From: Microbulbifer hydrolyticus
GTDB taxonomy: Bacteria; Pseudomonadota; Gammaproteobacteria; Pseudomonadales; Cellvibrionaceae
Direction: 5' to 3'
Length of the DNA stretch: 64,000 bases
Assembly (NCBI RefSeq): GCF_009931115.1
Contig: NZ_CP047491.1
Location: 124,001 to 188,000, forward strand
The notes below the pieces were generated by a model. That model made no database searches. It had not been told where the DNA came from and was given only the letters and a program-made list of their open reading frames with translations. A program made the position numbers and the translations under genes. Position 1 is the first letter of the stretch; each line of letters starts with the position of its first letter. This document shows positions 10,145 through 19,269 of this stretch, in pieces.

Positions 10145-10213
10145 TTCGCGCAAAGTTCTGCGAGTTCGACGGCGATGTACCGTAGCTGAACTAAAAACAA
10201 CAAAAATGCGCTC

Positions 10214-10897
10214 ATGATCCAGTTTGATAATGTCAATAAACGCTACGAGTCCGGCCAGGATGCGCTGGGGCGTGTCAGTCTGGAAATCGACCGCGCAGAA
10301 ATGGTGTTTCTCACCGGCCACTCCGGCGCCGGCAAAAGCACCCTGCTGAAACTCCTCACCGCCATCGAGCGCCCGACCCGCGGCAGCATCATCGTCGGCG
10401 GCCAGAACCTCAACCGGCTGCGCAACAGCCAGATCCCCTACTACCGCCGCAATCTCGGCATCGTGTTCCAGAACCACCAGCTGCTGTTCGACCGCAGCGT
10501 GTTCGACAATGTGGCCCTGCCTTTGTCCGTCTCCGGCTGTAGCAAGCGCGAGGTGGGCCGGCGGGTGCGCGCGGCGCTGGACAAGGTGGGGCTGCTGCAC
10601 AAGGAAAAGCAGAATCCCATCGTGCTGTCTGGCGGTGAACAGCAGCGGGTCGGGATTGCCCGGGCGGTGGTGAACAAGCCGGCGCTGCTGGTGGCGGACG
10701 AGCCTACCGGTAACCTGGATCCCAAATTGTCGGAAGAGATCATGCAGCTGTTCCGCCAGTTCAACGCCGTGGGTACCACGGTGCTGATTGCCAGTCACGA
10801 TCTCGAGCTGATCGCACGCATGCGTCAGCGGGTGCTTACCCTGCAGCAGGGCCAATTGATCTACGACGGATACCCCAGCCGTGAACCAGCGTACTAA
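10214..10897 (+). CDS. ftsE: Cell division ATP-binding protein FtsE
   Basis: 227 aa ABC-type ATPase that with FtsX couples ATP hydrolysis to activation of septal peptidoglycan hydrolases through EnvC-like partners. Walker A GHSGAGKST (about 35-43), Q-loop, signature LSGGEQQRVGIARA, Walker B LLVADEPTGNLD and the switch His in IASHDLELI are all present. Start MIQFDNV matches the family. Its end overlaps ftsX by 17 nt, a translationally coupled pair. Confidence 0.96.
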   Translation: MIQFDNVNKRYESGQDALGRVSLEIDRAEMVFLTGHSGAGKSTLLKLLTAIERPTRGSIIVGGQNLNRLRNSQIPYYRRNLGIVFQNHQLLFDRSVFDNVALPLSVSGCSKREVGRRVRAALDKVGLLHKEKQNPIVLSGGEQQRVGIARAVVNKPALLVADEPTGNLDPKLSEEIMQLFRQFNAVGTTVLIASHDLELIARMRQRVLTLQQGQLIYDGYPSREPAY

Positions 10898-11879
10898 ACC
10901 CTCCTCCCCGGCTACCGAGCGCACCCGATCCGCTGGCGCGGTAGCCGCGCGCACCGGTGTCGGTGACCGTTTCAGCAGCTGGCTGGACCATCACCGCGAG
11001 ATGTGGCGCGAATCCTGGGTGCGCTTTTTTGCCGCGCCCATGTCCAGCGGCATGACGGCGCTGGTGATTGCGATTGCACTGGCGCTGCCGGCGGCGCTGC
11101 AGTTGGGGCTTGCCAACTTTCAAAGAGCGGTGGCGGGCTGGGATGGCCAGCCACAGGTTTCCGTGTTCCTGCACAAGCGGGCCCAGGAGAGCGCGGTGAC
11201 CTCCTTTGCCGACGACCTGCGCGGCGATCCACTGGTGGCGGAGGTGACGTATATTTCCCCGGAGCAGGCACTGGCGGAGTTCCAGCAGGCATCGGGGCTT
11301 GGCGACGCACTACTCGGCATGGACACCAATCCGCTGCCGGCCGTATTACTGGTGCGGCCGAAAGGGTCGGACAGCGCGGCGCTGGAGGCGTTGGCGCAAC
11401 GCCTGCGTGAAAGCGCGCTGACGGATTCCGTGGTTCTGGATATGGCCTGGGTACAGCGGCTGGCCAATCTGACCGAGCTTGGCCGGCGTATGAGTCTGGG
11501 ACTGGCGTTTTTGCTGGCACTGGGGGTACTGCTGGTGGTGGTAAACAGTATCCGCCTGCACATCGAGAATCGCCGCCAGGAAATTCTGGTAGTGAAGCTG
11601 GTGGGTGCCACCGATGCATTTGTGCGCCGTCCATTCCTGTACACGGGGCTGGTATATGGCCTGGTGGGCGGGCTGATTGCCTGGCTGCTGGTGAGTATCG
11701 GCGTCTGGTTGCTGGCGGGGCCGGTCAGCGGACTGGCGAACCTGTACGGCAGCGGCTTCGAGCTCGACGGGCCGGGGATTACCTATCTGTTCGGACTCGG
11801 TGGCGGCGCTGCCCTGCTGGGCCTGACCGGGGCATGGCTTGCAGTGGCGCGGCATATCTCCGCGATTCAGCCGAGGTAA
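10881..11879 (+). CDS. ftsX: Cell division protein FtsX
   Basis: 332 aa inner-membrane partner of FtsE. A cytoplasmic basic N-terminal tail of about 45 residues is followed by a first membrane helix, a periplasmic (PLD) domain of about 110 residues containing SVFLHKRAQESAV, then three C-terminal helices. The segment RLHIENRRQEILVVKLVGATD is the conserved cytosolic loop that contacts FtsE. It overlaps ftsE by 17 nt. rpoH follows after a 376-bp regulatory region. Confidence 0.94.
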   Translation: MNQRTKPSSPATERTRSAGAVAARTGVGDRFSSWLDHHREMWRESWVRFFAAPMSSGMTALVIAIALALPAALQLGLANFQRAVAGWDGQPQVSVFLHKRAQESAVTSFADDLRGDPLVAEVTYISPEQALAEFQQASGLGDALLGMDTNPLPAVLLVRPKGSDSAALEALAQRLRESALTDSVVLDMAWVQRLANLTELGRRMSLGLAFLLALGVLLVVVNSIRLHIENRRQEILVVKLVGATDAFVRRPFLYTGLVYGLVGGLIAWLLVSIGVWLLAGPVSGLANLYGSGFELDGPGITYLFGLGGGAALLGLTGAWLAVARHISAIQPR

Positions 11880-11951
11880 CTGCGCGCAAGCGGGCAGATG
11901 ACGGCCCCCGAGCTCCCGCTCCGGGCGCAATTTGTCGTACCGTTAAACTGG

Positions 11952-11967
11952 CTGACCTATCGGTCAG
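11952..11967. promoter_or_regulatory. Perfect palindrome upstream of rpoH
   Basis: CTGACC-TATC-GGTCAG, a six-base perfect inverted repeat 31 bp upstream of the sigma-E-like -35 element of rpoH. The spacing and lack of a T-run favour a protein-binding site over a terminator for ftsX, but no regulator can be named. Confidence 0.35.
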
Positions 11968-11997
11968 TCAAGATTCGCAAAGTCCATCGCCCGGCGT

Positions 11998-12026
11998 GGA
12001 ACTTCCCCTGTGGATAACTGTTCTAA
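11998..12026 (+). promoter_or_regulatory. Sigma-E-like promoter with embedded DnaA box for rpoH
   Basis: GGAACTT at 11998-12004 and TCTAA at 12022-12026 match the extracytoplasmic-stress sigma-E consensus, with a 17-bp spacer (one longer than typical). Within the spacer, TGTGGATAA at 12009-12017 is a perfect DnaA box. The E. coli rpoH P3 promoter has a comparable GAACTT-GTGGATAA arrangement, so control by envelope stress and DnaA is a reasonable inference. The leader to the rpoH ATG would be about 225 nt, and further promoters may lie within it. Confidence 0.55.
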
Positions 12027-12255
12027 CACACCGGAAATCAAGGGCTGGCGGGGTGTGCCGGCCGATCTCGGACGGGGTTCCATTTCCCGTTGCGAGTGCT
12101 ACACTGTGGCCAACTTTGCACTTCCAGTGCCGCTCAAAGGCTGACCAGCCCAGGGCTGGAGGGAGCAAGCCGCCGCAAACTACTGGTCCCGGTAAGTATT
12201 AGTCCGGGCAGCAAGTGCCAAGCGGGGCAATAGAGAGTTACGAGGAGAATCCTGA

Positions 12256-13110
<855 letters not shown>

Positions 13111-13137
13111 TACGCCTTCTCACTGACCGGATTCAAG

Positions 13138-13162
13138 AACCGCGCTACTGGCGCGGTTTTTT
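13138..13162 (+). terminator. Rho-independent terminator of rpoH
   Basis: AACCGCGC-TACTG-GCGCGGTT followed by further T residues, 27 nt after the rpoH stop. Confidence 0.92.
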
Positions 13163-13220
13163 CGTATCTGGCCCCGGCTTCTGTGGTGTGTGCTTTGAAG
13201 CGGGCTCGGTGGCGGAGGAT

Positions 13221-13317
13221 CGCTGGGTGCGGGTTTTCAGAACCACTGTGAACCCATCCCTGGGCGTTGCGGCGGCGACGTCCTGTCGCCGACGCTTCTG
13301 AAAACCCGCACCCAGCG
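13221..13317. repeat. Dispersed three-stem repeat, copy D
   Basis: Outer arms 13221-13242 and 13296-13317 are perfectly complementary over 22 bp. The core CCCATCCCTGGG and hairpin CGGCGAC-GTCCT-GTCGCCG lie inside. The inner 71 bp is identical, except one base, to the reverse complement of copy E, 0.5 kb away on the other side of the DUF423 gene. Confidence 0.9.
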
Positions 13318-13374
13318 CTCCCCCTTCGCGTTGGACTGTTTAACTTCGCAAGCCGATTGGTAAGGAAAACACTG

Positions 13375-13752
13375 ATGGCTAAATTGTATCTATTGCTCGC
13401 CGCGTTTTTTGGCGGCACCGGCGTTATCCTCGGCGCCTTCGGGGCCCACGGCCTGCGCGACAAAGTCGCGGAAAACCTGCTGGAAGCCTTTAAAACTGGT
13501 GTGCATTACCAGATGATCCATGCCCTGGCGCTTATTGCCGTGGCTATCCTGATTCATCAGATCGGGGCCAAAACTTCACTGATTGTAAGCGGTGCTCTGT
13601 TTGCTATCGGTATCCTGCTTTTCTCAGGAAGCCTCTATGGCCTCACTTTTGGCGGCCCCAGAATCCTTGGCCCTATCACGCCACTGGGGGGAACCTTGAT
13701 GATCGCTGGCTGGATAGCACTATTTATCGCCGCACTGGGTTACGCAAAGTAA
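13375..13752 (+). CDS. DUF423 family membrane protein
   Basis: 125 aa inner-membrane protein with four predicted helices. The opening LAAFFGGTGVILGAFGAHGLRD is typical of DUF423 (YwdK/YgdD-like) proteins, whose function is unknown. The start at 13375 is chosen for the AAGGA ribosome site 8 nt upstream; the frame extends back into repeat copy D, which is noncoding. The gene is alone between two inverted copies of the repeat (D and E), which makes it look like a cassette, although base composition is like its neighbours. Confidence 0.85.
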   Translation: MAKLYLLLAAFFGGTGVILGAFGAHGLRDKVAENLLEAFKTGVHYQMIHALALIAVAILIHQIGAKTSLIVSGALFAIGILLFSGSLYGLTFGGPRILGPITPLGGTLMIAGWIALFIAALGYAK

Positions 13753-13794
13753 CTGCCCACTCGAGGTGGTTAGGCCACAAAAATATGAATCGAA

Positions 13795-13905
13795 GGCCAG
13801 GTGCCGGGTATGAGTTTTCAGAAGCGTCGGCGACAGGACGTCGCCGCCGCAACGCCCAGGGATGGGTTTACAGTGGTTCTGAAAACTCATACCCGGTGCT
13901 TGGCC
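13795..13905. repeat. Dispersed three-stem repeat, copy E (reverse orientation)
   Basis: Arms pair from 13795 to 13823 against 13877 to 13905, the inner 20 bp perfectly and the base with G-T wobbles. Its core is in the opposite orientation to copy D and is near-identical to it, yet the outermost part of the arms (GGGTATGAG) differs from copy D (GGGTGCGGG) on both sides, preserving pairing. An open frame through it continues into trmB and could be mistaken for a longer protein. Confidence 0.9.
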
Positions 13906-13968
13906 GCCAAGCACCAGCTACGAAGCACCCAGGAACAGTGCTCCGAGCCAAGAGGTAACCAAACCAAG

Positions 13969-14706
13969 ATGCAAGAAGAACCCAACAAGGAACAAGGTAA
14001 CGAGGAAGAAGACTTCCCCTACCGCACCGAATTCAAAAAGAAATCTATCCGCAGTTACGTGATCCGCGGCGGGCGCATGACCGAAGGCCAGCGCAAGGCC
14101 TTCGATACCTACTGGGGTCCGTTTGGCCTGTCCCTGTATGACGGCGCCATCGAGCCGAAAGAAATCTTTGGCCGCGAGGCACCCGTGGTGCTGGAAATTG
14201 GTTTCGGCATGGGCGACTCCCTGCTGGAAATGACCGAAGCGGAAACCGACAAGGACTTTATTGGTATCGAAGTCCACCCGCCCGGGGTTGGTCGCCTGAT
14301 CAACAACGCCGGCAAAGCCGAGGTCAAAAACCTCCGCGTGTATATGGCCGACGCCATCGACGTGCTGAACGACTGCATTCCCGATGCCAGCCTCGACCGT
14401 TTCCAGCTGTATTTTCCCGACCCCTGGCACAAGAAAAAGCACAACAAGCGCCGCATCGTGCAGCCCGAGTTTGTAAAGCTCCTGTGCAGCAAGCTCAAGC
14501 CCGGCGGCCTGATGCACATGGCCACCGACTGGGAAAACTACGCTGAACAGATGCTCGAAGTACTGGAAGCCGAGGAGCAACTGGAAAATACCGCCGGTAA
14601 AGGCAACTATGCCCCGCGCCCGGAATTTCGCCCACAGACCAAATTCGAGCGCCGCGGCGAACGCCTCGGCCACGGTGTCTGGGACCTTCTGTACAAAAGA
14701 AAATAA
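13969..14706 (+). CDS. trmB: tRNA (guanine-N(7)-)-methyltransferase TrmB
   Basis: 245 aa enzyme that makes m7G46 in tRNA. An acidic lead-in ([13 protein letters not shown]) is followed by [19 protein letters not shown], the SAM motif [15 protein letters not shown], and the catalytic/tRNA-binding segment [14 protein letters not shown]. The ATG at 13969 (MQEEPNK) is chosen; the frame upstream is repeat copy E read through, not protein. An AGAGG element lies 12 nt upstream. Confidence 0.96.
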   Translation: MQEEPNKEQGNEEEDFPYRTEFKKKSIRSYVIRGGRMTEGQRKAFDTYWGPFGLSLYDGAIEPKEIFGREAPVVLEIGFGMGDSLLEMTEAETDKDFIGIEVHPPGVGRLINNAGKAEVKNLRVYMADAIDVLNDCIPDASLDRFQLYFPDPWHKKKHNKRRIVQPEFVKLLCSKLKPGGLMHMATDWENYAEQMLEVLEAEEQLENTAGKGNYAPRPEFRPQTKFERRGERLGHGVWDLLYKRK

Positions 14707-14716
14707 GCGCCGTGTG

Positions 14717-14751
14717 CAGCGGGCCTGCAAAAAATTTGCTGCGGCCCGCTG
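14717..14751. repeat. Perfect hairpin between trmB and the OmpA-like gene
   Basis: CAGCGGGCC (14717-14725) pairs with GGCCCGCTG (14743-14751); the loop itself contains GCAAA/TTTGC. There is no T-run, so it is at best a weak terminator or mRNA-stabilising hairpin for trmB. Confidence 0.45.
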
Positions 14752-14793
14752 TGCTATCTTCTGTCTACCGGTAATGGATGCTCCGGAGCAACA

Positions 14794-15618
14794 ATGACAA
14801 CAAGCCCCACCCTCGCCCGTCGACGCCTGTGCGCGCTACTCATCAGCAGTGGCCTGCTTGCACTCAGCGGCCCCGTCCTCGCCGATCAGGAAGGCACCCT
14901 CAACCTCTACCTGAACGCCGGGCAGTACTGGTTCGATGAGCAGCGCCTCGACGGCACGCCTTACTCTGGTTTTGAGCTGGACGACAGCAGCGGTGGCGGC
15001 ATCGGATTTGGCTACAACCTCACCGACCGCTGGGCAATCGAAGGGGTTTACGACTACTTCAGCGTCAATGTTGAGGACACCGGTGAAGACGTCGGTGTAC
15101 AGAATTACCACCTCGACCTGATGTATCAATTCGGCGGCCAGTTCTGTTACAACTACCTGTGGCAGCCTTACGTCGTGGTGGGTGCCGGTGAGCTGCGGGT
15201 GGATGAAGACTCGTTCGATTATCCGGACAACTGGCACCAGCGCCAGACCATGGTCAATTTTGGGGCCGGTATCAAATACCAGCTGGCATCGCGCTGGCAG
15301 GTCAGAGGGGATCTGCGGGGCTTTCAGGGTGTCGAGGAAGGTGGTGTGGACGGCTTCCTGAGCTTTGCGATCGGCTACCAGTGGCAGGATGAAGTGACCC
15401 CGCGGGACTGGGATGGCGATGGGGTGTACAGCAATGTTGATCAGTGTCCGCAGACGCCACCGGGTATTGATGTGGATTTGCGCGGCTGCCCCATCGACAG
15501 CGACGGCGATGGTGTGCCGGATTATATCGACCAGTGTCCGATGACGCCCATGGGCATGGCGGTGAACGAAGATGGCTGTCAGCGCGAAGCCTACGACCCG
15601 GGTGATTTTTCCAAGTAA
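14794..15618 (+). CDS. OmpA-like outer-membrane beta-barrel protein with thrombospondin type-3 repeats, no OmpA C-terminal domain
   Basis: 274 aa. A signal peptide (about 1-30, ending near VLA-DQEG) precedes an eight-stranded-barrel-like region of about 170 residues with alternating aromatic pattern (LNLYLNAGQYWFDEQ, GGGIGFGYNLTDRWAIEG, AIGYQWQ). Two calcium-binding TSP3 repeats follow: DWDGDGVYSNVDQCPQTPPG and DSDGDGVPDYIDQCPMTPMG. In OprF/OmpA-type proteins these lead into a peptidoglycan-binding OmpA domain, but here the protein stops after the second repeat. Either a naturally short family or a truncation; no OmpA-domain remnant is visible in the 75 bp before the next gene. Confidence 0.8.
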   Translation: MTTSPTLARRRLCALLISSGLLALSGPVLADQEGTLNLYLNAGQYWFDEQRLDGTPYSGFELDDSSGGGIGFGYNLTDRWAIEGVYDYFSVNVEDTGEDVGVQNYHLDLMYQFGGQFCYNYLWQPYVVVGAGELRVDEDSFDYPDNWHQRQTMVNFGAGIKYQLASRWQVRGDLRGFQGVEEGGVDGFLSFAIGYQWQDEVTPRDWDGDGVYSNVDQCPQTPPGIDVDLRGCPIDSDGDGVPDYIDQCPMTPMGMAVNEDGCQREAYDPGDFSK

Positions 15619-15693
15619 TGCCGTGGCCGGGGCCCGGAAAACATCCCGGGCACCGTTTAGCCAATCCCGTTGCGCCCCGTGAACGACTGTCGC

Positions 15694-17610
15694 TTATTCG
15701 CTGCGCGCCTGTTCCAGCTGCTCGGAAATCTCCAGCCACTCCATTTCCAGCGCATCCAGCGTTTCCCGAGCCTCTCCCTGGGCTTTCGTCAGGCGTGCGA
15801 TTTCGTCCTGCTGACCGCCGCTGTAGAGGTCCTCGTCCGCGAGCTGGGTTTCCAATGTGGCCAGCACCTTTTCCGCCTTCCCCATTTTCTGTTCGACGCT
15901 TTTCAGCTTGTTGGTCAGCGGCTTCAGTTGTTCGCGTCTGGCCGCGGCGGCGCGGCGCTGGGCCTTCTTGTCTTCGACGGGTTTGTCGGTGGTCTCTGAA
16001 GCACCGGAATCACTCTCCTGACGGCGTTTTTCATCGCGCTTGAACGAGAGTAGCCACTGCTTGTAATCCTCCAGGTCGCCGTCATAGGGCTCCGCACGCC
16101 CGTCTGCCACAAGAATAAACTCGTCGGTGGTGTTGGCCAGAAGATGACGGTCGTGGGAGACCAGCAGCATTGCGCCGGGGAACTCCGCCAGTGCCAGTGT
16201 GAGCGCGTGGCGCATCTCCAGATCCAGGTGGTTGGTGGGCTCATCCAGCAGCAACAGGTTGGGTTTCTGCCAGGCGAGCAGCGCCAGAGCGACACGGGCC
16301 TTCTCACCGCCGGAAAATCCGCCGACCGGCTCGAATACGCGGTCGCCCAAAAAGCCATAACCGCCGAGGAAATCCCGCAGTTGCTGTTCGCTGGCATCGG
16401 GAGAAAGGCGCTGAATATGCAGCAGCGGCGAGGCTTTCGCATCCAGCGCTTCCAGCTGGTGCTGGGCGAAGTAGCCAATTTTCAGGTGTTCGCCACACTG
16501 GCGTACGCCGGACAGCAGCGGCAGTTCACCGGCGAGGGTCTTGATCAGGGAAGATTTACCGGCGCCGTTGGGACCCAGCAGGCCGATGCGGCGGCCGGGC
16601 TGGATCCCCATTTCCACGCTCGGCAGGATGGTCTTGCCGGGGTAACCGATTTCCGCCTCACGCAGGTCGATCAGCGGGTTGGAGACCTTGTCGGCACACG
16701 GCAGGCGAAAACGGAACGGCGAGTCCACATGTGCCGGAGCGATTTCCGCCATGCGGTCCAGCGCCTTGAGGCGGCTCTGCGCCTGCTTGGCCTTGGTGGC
16801 CTTGGCGCGGAAGCGGCGCACGAAGTCTTCCATGTGCGCGCGCTGGGCCTGCTGTTTCTCGTACTGGACCTGCTGCTGTGCCAGGCGCTCGGCGCGGGCG
16901 CGCTCAAAAGCGGTGTAGTTGCCGCTGTAGAGCACCAGCTCCTGCTGCTCGAAGCTGACGATCCCGTCCACGACCGCGTCGAGGAAATCGCGGTCGTGGG
17001 AAATGATCAACAGGGTGCCGGGGAAGCGCTGCAGCCACTGCTCCAGCCATAGCGTGGCATCTAGATCCAGGTGGTTGGTGGGTTCGTCCAGCAGCAACAG
17101 GTCCGCCGGACACATCAGCGCGCGCGCCAGGTTCAGGCGGATGCGCCAGCCCCCGGAAAAACTCTTTACCGGGCGTTCCTGGTCCGCGTGGGAGAAGCCG
17201 AGGCCGTCGAGCAGCTGTGCGGCCCGCGCAGGCCCGCTGTAGCCGTCGATGGCCGCCATGCGCTCGTGTAGCTCGGCGATACGCTTGCCGTCGCTGCCAT
17301 CGGCCTCGGCGGCCTCCAGCGCGTGCTGCAGGTCGCGCAGGCGGTGGTCACCGTCCAGGGCGTAGTCGAGCGCAGTCTGGTTGGTGGCCGAGACCTCCTG
17401 GGCCATATGCGCCACTTCCCAGCCGGCCGGCACCTCAATGGTGCCCGCATCGCTGTCCTGCTGTTTGAGCAGCAGCCTGAACAGTGTGGACTTGCCGCAC
17501 CCGTTTGCGCCGATGACGCCCACCTTGTGACCGGGGAAAATTCGACAGCTGGCGTTGTTGAGCAGATCGCGCCCGCCCACCTGCAGCGACACGCCTTGCA
17601 GATTAATCAA
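15694..17610 (-). CDS. yheS: ABC-F family ATPase, YheS type
   Basis: 638 aa with two ABC modules and no membrane segments. The first has GANGCGKST, SFSGGWRIRLNLARAL and LLLDEPTNHLDLDA; the second GPNGAGKSS, FSGGEKARVALALL and LLLDEPTNHLDLE. The P-site interaction linker lies between them (charged helices around QVQYEKQQAQRAHMEDFVRRF). A C-terminal coiled-coil rich in Lys/Glu (KKAQRRAAAARREQL...) closes the protein. ABC-F proteins bind the ribosomal E site and modulate translation; YheS-type members are housekeeping factors. Divergent from the TIGR02444 gene. Confidence 0.92.
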   Translation of the reverse strand: MINLQGVSLQVGGRDLLNNASCRIFPGHKVGVIGANGCGKSTLFRLLLKQQDSDAGTIEVPAGWEVAHMAQEVSATNQTALDYALDGDHRLRDLQHALEAAEADGSDGKRIAELHERMAAIDGYSGPARAAQLLDGLGFSHADQERPVKSFSGGWRIRLNLARALMCPADLLLLDEPTNHLDLDATLWLEQWLQRFPGTLLIISHDRDFLDAVVDGIVSFEQQELVLYSGNYTAFERARAERLAQQQVQYEKQQAQRAHMEDFVRRFRAKATKAKQAQSRLKALDRMAEIAPAHVDSPFRFRLPCADKVSNPLIDLREAEIGYPGKTILPSVEMGIQPGRRIGLLGPNGAGKSSLIKTLAGELPLLSGVRQCGEHLKIGYFAQHQLEALDAKASPLLHIQRLSPDASEQQLRDFLGGYGFLGDRVFEPVGGFSGGEKARVALALLAWQKPNLLLLDEPTNHLDLEMRHALTLALAEFPGAMLLVSHDRHLLANTTDEFILVADGRAEPYDGDLEDYKQWLLSFKRDEKRRQESDSGASETTDKPVEDKKAQRRAAAARREQLKPLTNKLKSVEQKMGKAEKVLATLETQLADEDLYSGGQQDEIARLTKAQGEARETLDALEMEWLEISEQLEQARSE

Positions 17611-17679
17611 TGGAAACCTCTTTGAATTCGCCCGATTTTGACTAGGCTATCGGCTATAACAAACCGCCGGGATTCTATC

Positions 17680-18249
17680 GTGACAGAAACCGCACCTCCA
17701 TCACCGCCGCCCTCTCCGCTGCATAATCCGCTCTGGCACTTCAGCCTGGAGTTCTATTCTCAGCCCCAGGTGGCCGATTTCCTGCTGCAGTGCCAGGACA
17801 CCCGCGGTGCGGATGTCTGTCTGCTGCTTTGGGCAAGCTACACCAGCGCCTGCGGGCGCCAGTTGAGTGAAGAAAGCTGGCGGGTGGCCGATCGCGGCCT
17901 GGCACCACGCAGGCGCATGATCAATAGCGTGCGCAACCTGCGCCGTCTGCTGGGTCGGGTAAAGAAAGACATGGGGCTCTACGAGTGGTGCAAGCGCTGT
18001 GAGCTACGTATGGAGCAGCGCCAGTTGGCGGCGCTGTGGAAGCTCCAGGGCGAAACCTGGCCGGAAACCCGCTCGCCGCTGGAGCTGGCCGGTCAGCAAT
18101 ACGGCTTGCTACAAAAAGAACAGGCCCGCTGGGCGGGCCTGATCGATGCCTACAGTACCAGCGTCGATGAAGCGCTGGAGGGTGTGGCGGTTGACGGTCG
18201 CGCGGTGCCAAAAAATGGTGGCGCGCCGGGAGGAGACGCAGTTTCCTGA
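17680..18249 (+). CDS. TIGR02444 family protein
   Basis: 189 aa from the chosen start. The segment NPLWHFSLEFYSQPQVADFLLQCQD and the following LLLWASYTSACGRQL are typical of the small soluble TIGR02444 (DUF2390) family found beside yheS and algP in pseudomonads. No enzyme motif is visible. The frame can be extended to a TTG at 17638, but GTG at 17680 (VTETAPP) with GGGAT upstream is more likely. It is divergent from yheS and convergent with the algP-like gene. Confidence 0.7.
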   Translation: MTETAPPSPPPSPLHNPLWHFSLEFYSQPQVADFLLQCQDTRGADVCLLLWASYTSACGRQLSEESWRVADRGLAPRRRMINSVRNLRRLLGRVKKDMGLYEWCKRCELRMEQRQLAALWKLQGETWPETRSPLELAGQQYGLLQKEQARWAGLIDAYSTSVDEALEGVAVDGRAVPKNGGAPGGDAVS

Positions 18250-18291
18250 TCCACCGCAGCGCGTTGCCCACGGCGAACCAGGACACCTGGC

Positions 18292-19269
18292 TCAGTGCTT
18301 GTGTTTGTGCTCTTCCGGACCGTAGTGCGGGTTCTCCTCGGTGGAAAACAGGCTGTTGGCCGGGGTGCTCGGGGTGATGGTCGGAGTCGTCGGCGTCACT
18401 GCCGCCGGGCTGGATTCCGGGATCAGTGGCTTTGGCTCGGAGGTTTTACCCATCACCGGTTCGGGGGTCGCCGGTGTACTGGACGGCGCGATGGGTTTTT
18501 TCTGGGCGGCTGGCTTGCTGCCGTTGGTCTTGGCGGTTGCTGACTTGGTATCCGCTTTCGGAGTCTTTGCCTTCTTCGGTGCGGCCTGCTTCGCCGGTGT
18601 CTTTTTGGCAACGGCCTTCTCGGATGTGGCGCTGGCGGCTTTTTTCGCGGGTGCTTTCTTTACCGCCGCCTTTTTCGCCGCTGTCTTTTTGGGGGCAGCC
18701 TTTTTCGCTGTGGTTTTGCTGGCTGCCGCTTTTTTGGCGGCGGGCTTCTTGGTAGAGGCTTTCTTTTCTGCCGGCTTGGCCGCGCTGGCCTTGGGCGCTG
18801 CTTTTTTGGCTGCAGTTTTCTTGCTGGTGGTCTTTTTCTTTTTCGACTTGGTGGCAGCCAGTACTTTTTTCGCAGCCGCTTCACCGGCCTTCTTGATGGT
18901 ATTGGCAGTCTTGTCGGCAAACTTGGCTGCAGCGGATGCGGCCTTGGATTCGCTCAGTGACTTGGCGGCATCCTTGGCTACCTTCTCTAGTTTGGTAACT
19001 GCAGCTTTTGCGGCGTCGACCTTTTTCTTGGCGGAGCTTTTTGCCGCCGGAGTTTTTGCCTTGCCAGCAGCAGTGCGCGCGGTTGCCAGTTTCGCCTTGG
19101 CTTTGGTTACCTGCGCCTGGGCGCTCTCTGCTTCCTTGCTGGCTTTTTTCAGGGCTTTTTCGGCATCGGCCGCGTCCTTGGCCCGAGCCTTGTCGAGTTG
19201 GGTGGTGATCTTGGCGATCTGTTTTTCGAGATCGGCAATGGATACAGCGGCTTTGCGTTTGGCGGCCAT
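18292..19269 (-). CDS. algP: AlgP-like histone-H1-like Ala/Lys/Pro-rich protein
   Basis: 325 aa of very low complexity. The first ~90 residues are a charged helical/coiled-coil region (SIADLEKQIAKITTQLDKAR), then about 150 residues of KKAA/PAKK repeats like the C-terminal domain of histone H1, and a Pro/Thr/Ser tail ending EEHKHKH. Pseudomonas AlgP (AlgR3) has the same repeats and binds DNA, affecting alginate gene expression. Good AGGA ribosome site before the ATG at 19269. The neighbourhood (yheS, TIGR02444, FKBP lipoprotein, rsd/algQ, dsbB) is the same as in Pseudomonas, which supports orthology. Repeat number is probably variable between strains. Confidence 0.85.
   Translation of the reverse strand: MAAKRKAAVSIADLEKQIAKITTQLDKARAKDAADAEKALKKASKEAESAQAQVTKAKAKLATARTAAGKAKTPAAKSSAKKKVDAAKAAVTKLEKVAKDAAKSLSESKAASAAAKFADKTANTIKKAGEAAAKKVLAATKSKKKKTTSKKTAAKKAAPKASAAKPAEKKASTKKPAAKKAAASKTTAKKAAPKKTAAKKAAVKKAPAKKAASATSEKAVAKKTPAKQAAPKKAKTPKADTKSATAKTNGSKPAAQKKPIAPSSTPATPEPVMGKTSEPKPLIPESSPAAVTPTTPTITPSTPANSLFSTEENPHYGPEEHKHKH

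Noticed and set aside
13801..13968. Longer TrmB start reading through repeat copy E
   Set aside because: The added 56 residues are the repeat translated (PRDGF-type peptide seen from other copies too) and the family N-terminus begins after 13969.
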